A program made the translations under genes and the position numbers. DNA of 40,664 nt from JBHGYD01 sp041920415 (GTDB lineage: Bacteria; Bacillota; Bacilli; Bacillales; Anoxybacillaceae). The notes under the pieces are model-generated. The model was not told the origin of the DNA. It worked only from the letters and a program-made list of their open reading frames with translations, and ran no database searches. The DNA lies in the NCBI GenBank assembly GCA_041920415.1, contig JBHGYD010000011.1, positions 1 to 40,664 on the forward strand. Reading direction: 5' to 3'. Of the stretch, positions 35,108 through 40,664 are shown one piece after another (position 1 is the stretch's first letter; the number at the start of each line of letters is the position of its first letter).

Positions 35108-36727
35108 TTGTTACAGACAAGCCTGTCGAAGGTCGTATTGGATGAAGCAGCACGCCAGTTAAAAAAAGAAGTGACGCTTCCGATGTACCAAGAGGCAATG
35201 AAAAAAGGACTAAAGTTGTATCGAGAGGGCTTTGTGTATAATGCGACGATCGTACAAAACAACATCGTTCAAGCGAATGTACTCGACCAAAAGGTGTATA
35301 AACCAACCATTCATTTAACGCAAATTTCACAAAGTCAGTGCCAATGCGGTCACTCTTATGTCTGCCCACATTTATTCGCGTTGTTTTTTTATTTGTATGC
35401 CAACGTTGGACAAGTCGGAGAGTTGGTTCGCCAATGGAATACAAAAAGGGCCGGAAACGTTCTGCCATTGCAAAAAGCGAGTGAACTTGTCACTCCATCC
35501 GCTTCTGTTCATGATTGGATAAAACAATTTCAACAATCGTATGATCGCTTTTTTACAAGTGCCAACAAGAAGGACTATCTCTTCGCCCATCATATATGTT
35601 ACCGATTTTTCCCGTCATTATTGAATGACGCGCCCGCTTTACTTGTCGAAAAGCGGCTGTACCATCTTCATGCGGCGCTTTTTACATTTTGCCGCCTTCT
35701 TGAACATGGGGAAAATTATCAACATATCTCTTATTATCGGACGTTTTGGCAAGCAACCTTGTCTGATTTTATGAACGTGATAAAAAGCAAATGCGTGGAC
35801 TTACTTGACATTTCCATTCCAGCGTCATTTACTCCATTCGTTGACGAAAGTCGTGAATACGTTCGTGACGTGTTATTTGCTAGCAATTTATTCATGGAGG
35901 AGCGCATCGGTATTTACCAAATGGTATGGAGCATTCTTTTCCGCAATGAAGCGTGGAACAAGAAGGAACAAGAAGTGCTAGTACAACGAAAAGCGGAAGA
36001 ACAGAAAAAGAAAGGAAAAGACGATTTCGTCATTGAATGTCAACTCACTTTAGCGCATCTCGCCTTTCTTCGCGGCAATGATGAAGAAACATTTGCGCTC
36101 CTTAAAGAACTAAAATTGGTCCCGATTCCTTATGCGCTGATCTGGATGGACGATTTAGCCAATGATGAGCAATGGATGCGCCTGAAACGATGGTGGGAAT
36201 TATGCATCGCCAATATCGATTCATACTTATCCGCTGCTCATTATTATCACGGTGCTGAAATCACAAGAAATATCCTTTCTTTATTTGACCGCTACGCCAA
36301 CGCAACAGGGGACAAACAAGACTACGAAACATTATTACGGGCATTACTCCCGTACAGCGCCTTTGACTATAGTTACTTTTTATTCTCAAACGGGCAATAT
36401 AAAAAATGGGTCGATTTACATTTACTAGCGGATATTGATGTCGATGAGATTCATCGTTCGTTTTTAAAAACGGTTGAAAAGCACGACCGCTCCTTATTGC
36501 TACCACTCTATCATCGCGCCGTTAGTAAAATGATACAATTGAAAAATCGACAAAGCTATAAAACGGCTGTCAAGCATTTAAAAAAATTGCGTACCTATTA
36601 CCGCGCATTAGGACAACAAGACGTTTGGCAGCAATATCTCATGAGATTGCTAGAAGAAACGAAACGACTTCGCGCCTTTCACGAAGAAGTACAGAAAGGA
36701 AAGTTGCTCCATGATCAAAACGTGTAA
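35108..36727 (+). CDS. ywqB: SWIM zinc-finger protein (YwqB-like)
   Basis: 539 residues. The start is TTG at 35108 with AGAGGA nine bases upstream; an in-frame TGA nine bases before it excludes an earlier start. The SWIM motif is C78-x-C80-x5-C86-x-H88 (QCQCGHSYVCPH), preceded by the short beta region typical of SWIM proteins. The remaining 440 residues are helical and of unknown role. SWIM domains bind DNA or protein partners and are often encoded beside SNF2 ATPases. Here the helicase gene starts 17 bases before this stop codon, so the two are translationally linked and likely act together. The symbol follows the ywqA/ywqB pair of Bacillus subtilis and rests on architecture and gene order. 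Confidence 0.85.
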   Translation: MLQTSLSKVVLDEAARQLKKEVTLPMYQEAMKKGLKLYREGFVYNATIVQNNIVQANVLDQKVYKPTIHLTQISQSQCQCGHSYVCPHLFALFFYLYANVGQVGELVRQWNTKRAGNVLPLQKASELVTPSASVHDWIKQFQQSYDRFFTSANKKDYLFAHHICYRFFPSLLNDAPALLVEKRLYHLHAALFTFCRLLEHGENYQHISYYRTFWQATLSDFMNVIKSKCVDLLDISIPASFTPFVDESREYVRDVLFASNLFMEERIGIYQMVWSILFRNEAWNKKEQEVLVQRKAEEQKKKGKDDFVIECQLTLAHLAFLRGNDEETFALLKELKLVPIPYALIWMDDLANDEQWMRLKRWWELCIANIDSYLSAAHYYHGAEITRNILSLFDRYANATGDKQDYETLLRALLPYSAFDYSYFLFSNGQYKKWVDLHLLADIDVDEIHRSFLKTVEKHDRSLLLPLYHRAVSKMIQLKNRQSYKTAVKHLKKLRTYYRALGQQDVWQQYLMRLLEETKRLRAFHEEVQKGKLLHDQNV

Positions 36728-39467
36728 ACTGATGAGCCGCTGGCTTGATGAAGAAACGGCCTTTTTTCTTTATAGCGACGCTCCGATGAACATATGGCGT
36801 TCTCTCGCATTTTCGTGGCACGCTGAAAGTTTTTACGGAACGTTTTTGACGACGATAAAAATAGACGAAATCGAAGGAGTATTGTTATCACCATGGGAAG
36901 CCCTTACGTTTTTTGCCTTTTCTCCTGAAAATGAAATAGCTCGCATTGAATGGGATGAGACTTCCACGACCTTTCAGCAATGGGCTAAAACCATCATGGA
37001 TGACATTCGGGAACTTCGCTTTATGCCTGATTTTTCTGCTTGGAAAAATGGAGCGTTTGGGTGGAAAGGAAAAACGGAATCCGAAGACCCGTTTGTAAAA
37101 AAGTGGCGCTCGCTTGCCATCAGCGATTGGATTCAACAAGACCGTGAGTTGAGCGAGATATGGAACGAGATTACGGACACCTATCCGCTTATTGAAAGCG
37201 ATGCTCCTCATTGGCTGAATGATGAAGACGATTGGCTCTATGAAATTGGCTGGAAGCAAGACCATGCGCCGTTTACCGTTGCGTTACGCCTGAGTGAACC
37301 GGAGGAAGGGCGTTCCGATTGGAGACTTGAAACGGTACTCATCGCCAAAGATGAAAGTGACACGATCGTTTGGAACGGAATAGAGCATTTGCCAAACGAG
37401 TGGAGAGGATATGAAGAAGCCATTCAACGCGCCCATCGCCTTTGGGTAACAATCATACCATGGTTATGCGATGAACATGGACGGTTACTCACTTCGTTAA
37501 GCGATGAGGAGGCATGGCGCTTTTTAACAGAAGCGAGCGAACAGCTTCTCGAAGCAGGGGTACGCATCTTCTTGCCATCTTGGTGGGAAACGGTGAAACA
37601 AACGCGTATAACCGTGAAGGCCAGAGTGAAGTCGACACCGAAAGCAGGGGGCGCCATGCTTGGATTACATGCCCTTGTCGATTTTGATTGGCGCATCTCG
37701 ACCAACGGCATTGAGCTGAGCGAAGAAGAATTCGCCGAGCTTGTCGCGCAAAAACGGCGACTTATGCAAATTCGCGGGCAATGGATTCAGCTCGATCCTG
37801 CATTCATCCAACACGTGCAATCTCTCATGAACAAGGCACGGGAAGAGGGACTGCCGATTCGCGACGTACTACAGCAGGCCTTTTTACAACAAGAACAAGA
37901 GGAAGCGAATGAGGAAGAAGAGGTATTTCAACGCATTCCCATTGAGTTAAACCGCAGTTTTCGAACGTTCGTGCGTCAATTGACGGATATAGACCGCATT
38001 CCGTCAGTCGTAATCCCTTCTTCTTTTCAAGGGACACTAAGATCGTATCAGCAGCGAGGGGTCGATTGGCTTCTCTTTTTACGGCGTTTCGGACTCGGGG
38101 CCTGCTTAGCAGATGACATGGGACTTGGAAAAACGGTGCAAATGCTGGCCTACTTTTCGTATGTGAAAGAACAGGAAGCGAAGCAAAAGCCGTCGTTACT
38201 CATTTGCCCCACAAGCGTGCTTGGCAACTGGCAAAAAGAATGTGCGAGATTTGCTCCTTCGTTGCGAATCTATACCCATCACGGACCAAATCGCTCTAAA
38301 GGAGAATCGTTCTTACAAGCGGTCAACGAAGCGGATCTTGTAATTACCTCCTATAGTTTGGCGCATTTAGATGCAGACGAACTTTCCTCGGTCGAATGGG
38401 ATACGATTTGTTTAGACGAAGCGCAAAATATTAAAAATGCCCATACGAAGCAAGCGCGCGCGATTCGGAAATTAAAAGGAGGACATAAAATCGCCCTTTC
38501 CGGCACACCGATGGAAAACCGGCTTAGTGAGCTTTGGAGCATTTTCAACTTTATCAATCCCGGCTATTTAGGAAGTATCACGCAGTTTCAACGCCGCTTC
38601 GCCACGCCGATTGAAAAAGAACGTGACACAACTAAAGTCGCGATGCTTCAAAAACTGATCCGCCCGTTTTTGTTGCGGCGAACGAAAGCGGATGAGTCGA
38701 TCGCTTTAGATTTGCCGGATAAGCTCGAACAAAAAGAATATTGTCCGTTAACAGCGGAACAAGCATCTTTATACGAAGAGCTTGTCCAACAAACACTTTC
38801 CCGCATCGAAACAACCAACATGTGGGAGAGAAGAGGAATTATTTTACAAATGTTGAACAGTCTCAAACAGCTATGTAATCATCCGGCGCTGTATTTAAAG
38901 GAAAGCAACCCGACTAATGTATTAGAGCGCTCCCATAAGCTCGAAAAACTGCTTGAGCTTGTGGAACAAATTCGCGCCAACGGGGAAAGTTGCTTAATCT
39001 TTACGCAATATATTCAAATGGGTGAAATGATTCAACACTTGCTGGCCTCACAATTGGGTGAAACCGTCTTATTTTTAAACGGAAGTGTAGCGAAAGCAGA
39101 ACGCGACCGCATGATTGAAAAGTTTCAAGCCGGTGAGTTTCACATCTTTATTTTGTCATTAAAAGCGGGCGGCACAGGATTGAATTTAACCGCGGCGAAC
39201 CATGTCATTCATTTCGATCGCTGGTGGAACCCAGCTGTTGAAAATCAAGCGACAGACCGCGCCTACCGCATCGGACAAAAACGATTCGTTCACGTTCATA
39301 AACTTATTACTGTAGGCACGTTAGAAGAAAAAATTGACGAAATGCTCGAACGAAAACAAGCATTGAACGAAGAAATTATTCAGAGTGAAGCATGGATTAC
39401 TGAATTGTCGAATGAAGAATTACGCGAATTGCTTGTTCTTCCGACAATGGTTGGAAAAGGAGCATGA
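36711..39467 (+). CDS. ywqA: SNF2-family DNA translocase/helicase (YwqA-like)
   Basis: 918 residues. The ATG overlaps the SWIM gene by 17 bases. A long N-terminal region (1-430, bacterial SNF2-associated type) precedes the motor. Motor motifs: ADDMGLGKT (Walker A Lys474), ICPTSVLGNW, LDEAQNIKN (DEAQ box near 569), LSGTPMENR, then in the second lobe IFTQYIQMG, LKAGGTGLNLTAANHVIHFD, RWWNPAVENQATDRAYRIGQ. SNF2 proteins pump along double-stranded DNA and remodel bound proteins. Related bacterial helicases such as RapA act on RNA polymerase, but RapA-specific domains are not evident here. The small basic gene downstream is only two bases beyond the stop. Confidence 0.95.
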   Translation: MIKTCKLMSRWLDEETAFFLYSDAPMNIWRSLAFSWHAESFYGTFLTTIKIDEIEGVLLSPWEALTFFAFSPENEIARIEWDETSTTFQQWAKTIMDDIRELRFMPDFSAWKNGAFGWKGKTESEDPFVKKWRSLAISDWIQQDRELSEIWNEITDTYPLIESDAPHWLNDEDDWLYEIGWKQDHAPFTVALRLSEPEEGRSDWRLETVLIAKDESDTIVWNGIEHLPNEWRGYEEAIQRAHRLWVTIIPWLCDEHGRLLTSLSDEEAWRFLTEASEQLLEAGVRIFLPSWWETVKQTRITVKARVKSTPKAGGAMLGLHALVDFDWRISTNGIELSEEEFAELVAQKRRLMQIRGQWIQLDPAFIQHVQSLMNKAREEGLPIRDVLQQAFLQQEQEEANEEEEVFQRIPIELNRSFRTFVRQLTDIDRIPSVVIPSSFQGTLRSYQQRGVDWLLFLRRFGLGACLADDMGLGKTVQMLAYFSYVKEQEAKQKPSLLICPTSVLGNWQKECARFAPSLRIYTHHGPNRSKGESFLQAVNEADLVITSYSLAHLDADELSSVEWDTICLDEAQNIKNAHTKQARAIRKLKGGHKIALSGTPMENRLSELWSIFNFINPGYLGSITQFQRRFATPIEKERDTTKVAMLQKLIRPFLLRRTKADESIALDLPDKLEQKEYCPLTAEQASLYEELVQQTLSRIETTNMWERRGIILQMLNSLKQLCNHPALYLKESNPTNVLERSHKLEKLLELVEQIRANGESCLIFTQYIQMGEMIQHLLASQLGETVLFLNGSVAKAERDRMIEKFQAGEFHIFILSLKAGGTGLNLTAANHVIHFDRWWNPAVENQATDRAYRIGQKRFVHVHKLITVGTLEEKIDEMLERKQALNEEIIQSEAWITELSNEELRELLVLPTMVGKGA

Positions 39468-39469
39468 GC

Positions 39470-39586
39470 ATGACGAAACGAAGCAAACGAAAAACAAAGG
39501 AAGTCAAAGTAAAAACGCCATGGGAAAAATTATATGAGCAAATGGCGAAAAAACTAGCGGCTGTTGATAAACGGCGACATTCTTAA
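39470..39586 (+). CDS. Small basic protein of 38 residues, third gene of the SNF2 operon
   Basis: ATG at 39470 with AAAGGAG seven bases upstream, inside the last codons of the helicase gene. An ATG six bases earlier overlaps the helicase stop (ATGA) but is too close to the ribosome binding site. The product starts MTKRSKRKTKEVKVK and ends AAVDKRRHS, strongly basic with one amphipathic stretch (PWEKLYEQMAKKLAAVDK). Good translation signal and operon position argue that it is real. A nucleic-acid-binding or helicase-binding role is speculation. I do not recognise the family. Confidence 0.6.
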   Translation: MTKRSKRKTKEVKVKTPWEKLYEQMAKKLAAVDKRRHS

Positions 39587-39592
39587 TAAACA

Positions 39593-39636
39593 GGGGTATC
39601 TCCATCATGGGGATAGCCCTTTCATTGTTTTTTCTT
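39593..39636 (+). terminator. Terminator of the SWIM-SNF2 operon
   Basis: GGGGTATCTCC (39593-39603), loop ATCAT, GGGGATAGCCC (39609-39619) with one mismatch, then TTTCATTGTTTTTT. It overlaps the 3' end of the convergent unknown gene. Confidence 0.8.
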
Positions 39637-40086
39637 CGCTGTGGAAATAAAAAAGTAGGATACTTTCTTATTTGAACAAATATAAAAGGACTGAAGGGTA
39701 TGGTAAATGAGCTGTTTTTCAATGACCAGAAGTTCATTCGTATGGAGGCAAACGTATTGTTGTTGGAGGTGATTCCATTCATAAGAGGTGATTTCGATCT
39801 TTCGCTTCTTTAAATTAAGTTTTATCACGAACATATACGATTGATTCACGGATTTAAACACAAAATATAATTGCGCGTTTTCTTGGCATTGAATCGTCCG
39901 AAACAAAATATCTCCATCGAACACTTTGAACGTTTCTTCCTCGTTTTTTAAAAACCGAAGCGAATCAGCAAAATTAGCCGGAGCAATCGTTTTGAACCGC
40001 ACCATTTCCTTAATAAAAATGCTATACGTGTTTCGCTTTTTCGATTTCCTCTCACTGACTACTAAATCAGCAAGATAAAGATTCAC
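39622..40086 (-). CDS. Unknown protein of about 154 residues
   Basis: The open frame extends up to 40215, but I place the start at GTG 40086. AAAGGGAGG is eight bases upstream of it and only two before the ATG at 40092, and a promoter-like TTGCTA-17-TAAATA lies within the upstream part of the frame. The product starts VNLYLADLVVSERKSKKRN. It is basic, beta-rich (YFVFKSVNQSYMFVIKLNLK) and has no signal peptide or membrane span. I do not recognise the family. It is convergent with the SNF2 operon and divergent from the XRE gene. If the longer frame is used the protein has 197 residues. Confidence 0.65.
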   Translation of the reverse strand: MNLYLADLVVSERKSKKRNTYSIFIKEMVRFKTIAPANFADSLRFLKNEEETFKVFDGDILFRTIQCQENAQLYFVFKSVNQSYMFVIKLNLKKRKIEITSYEWNHLQQQYVCLHTNELLVIEKQLIYHTLQSFYICSNKKVSYFFISTAKKKQ

Positions 40087-40310
40087 GAACATCCCCTCCC
40101 TTTCCTTTTTCACTAACAAAACTAGTAAATATTTATCATTTATTGTATATTTTAGCAACTCACCTGATATTACGAAAGTTGTCGAACGGTTCGTCATTGT
40201 TCTTTTCTGGAACAATAAATAATTTGTTCAAAAACAGAACCATCCTATCCGCCACAATTTCATATCTTTAATATACTGCCTTTTATTTTCGTGGAGTTGT
40301 GGTGAAGAAT

Positions 40311-40535
40311 ATGAATAAACTTGCCGATCATTTAAAATATTTACGGAAACAGCGAAATTGGACACAAGAAGAAGTAGCGCAACGCCTCAATATGTCGCGC
40401 TCGCAAATTAGCAAATGGGAAAACGGAGAACTGTTACCAGATTTACAGTCGCTTGAAAAATTAAGTGAGCTGTATAATGTCAGTATCGATTTTTTAGTCG
40501 GCAAACCAATAAATAAAAAAGAACACGGCTGTTGA
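40311..40535 (+). CDS. Small XRE-family HTH transcriptional regulator
   Basis: 74 residues from the ATG at 40311; two in-frame GTG codons at 40299 and 40302 are alternatives. Almost the whole protein is one Cro/CI-type helix-turn-helix: LKYLRKQRNWTQEEVAQRL, the recognition helix MSRSQISKWENG, then LPDLQSLEKLSELYNVSIDF. The tail LVGKPINKKEHGC is typical of short SinR-like or Xre-like regulators without a ligand domain. It is divergent from the unknown gene at 39622-40086 and may control it; no operator could be recognised. It is convergent with the gene entering from the right, the two stop codons being adjacent. Confidence 0.88.
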   Translation: MNKLADHLKYLRKQRNWTQEEVAQRLNMSRSQISKWENGELLPDLQSLEKLSELYNVSIDFLVGKPINKKEHGC

Positions 40536-40664
40536 TTATCCAAAATTAGGAATACTTCTCCCGTAAAAATGGGCATGCTCAAATAAGACAGCTACCATCT
40601 CTGATTTCCAATCGAGAGGAAGTTGCCCAAATAAAACCCGACGAACGAAAGAAATGAACGTGAG
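40536..40664 (-). CDS. 3' end of a gene entering from the right edge
   Basis: An open frame of 42 codons runs from the window edge to TAA at 40538-40536. The peptide starts LTFISFVRRVLFGQLPLDW and ends EHAHFYGRSIPNFG. Even composition, and a stop placed directly against the stop of the convergent XRE gene, favour a real coding end. The family cannot be named from this piece. Confidence 0.55.
   Translation of the reverse strand, partial: LTFISFVRRVLFGQLPLDWKSEMVAVLFEHAHFYGRSIPNFG

Noticed and set aside
40087..40215. Upstream extension of the unknown gene at the right end
   Set aside because: Contains promoter-like boxes and the likely ribosome binding site; the GTG at 40086 has far better spacing.
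1..40664. CRISPR arrays, tRNA or rRNA genes, prophage
   Set aside because: No regularly spaced repeats, no cloverleaf or rRNA-like sequence, and no phage structural genes were seen.

Overview
The window looks like a cell-surface locus from a moderately thermophilic member of the Bacillaceae, most likely the Anoxybacillus/Geobacillus group. This rests on AGGAGG-type ribosome binding sites, sigma-A promoters, an S-layer precursor starting MAYQPKSYRKFLAG, a SecA2/SlaP pair, and a YwqA/YwqB-like helicase pair. The genus is inferred from protein style, not proven. I found no rRNA, tRNA or CRISPR array.

Layout. 1-146: start of an IS110-like transposase cut by the window edge. 425-5209 (-): a giant SLH surface protein with two beta-solenoid-like modules and a 123-residue tandem duplication at its C-terminus. 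5554-7083 (-): YifB/ComM-type AAA ATPase. 7131-8843: a decayed IS110 element (one frameshift, one nonsense codon) that keeps the long leader where IS110 elements encode their bridge RNA. 9064-12786 (-): the probable major S-layer protein behind a perfect consensus promoter. 13165-14142 (+): NlpC/P60 hydrolase with SLH anchor. 14165-15772 (-): HExxH metalloprotease with SLH anchor. 15911-19372 (-): large subtilisin-like protease. 19782-23067 (+): secA2-slaP, the accessory Sec pathway for S-layer proteins.

23218-31342 (-): polysaccharide genes. ugd, then wecC-tagA-murJ-like flippase-polymerase as a tight operon, plus wecB with a small unknown gene downstream. 31578-32507 (+): LytR-CpsA-Psr ligase. 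Together these give a route from UDP-GlcNAc to UDP-ManNAc and UDP-ManNAcA, assembly on undecaprenol, flipping, polymerisation and attachment to peptidoglycan. That is what is expected for the secondary cell wall polymer that SLH domains bind. The pyruvyl transferase CsaB is not in the window.

32589-33344 (-): a secreted coiled-coil protein whose leader reads as a cyclic-di-GMP-I (GEMM) riboswitch, with the -10 box directly upstream and a possible start-codon-masking helix downstream. 33673-34857 (-): three peptidoglycan-binding repeats plus NlpC/P60. 35108-39586 (+): SWIM protein, SNF2 helicase and a 38-residue basic protein as one operon. The right end holds an unknown gene, a small XRE regulator, and the 3' end of a gene entering from the right.

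The most interesting points are the GEMM riboswitch; a nested inverted-repeat RNA in the protease leader between the S8 protease and secA2; the IS110 relic with its bridge-RNA leader; and the clustering of S-layer substrate, transporter, SLH-anchored enzymes and polymer synthesis.
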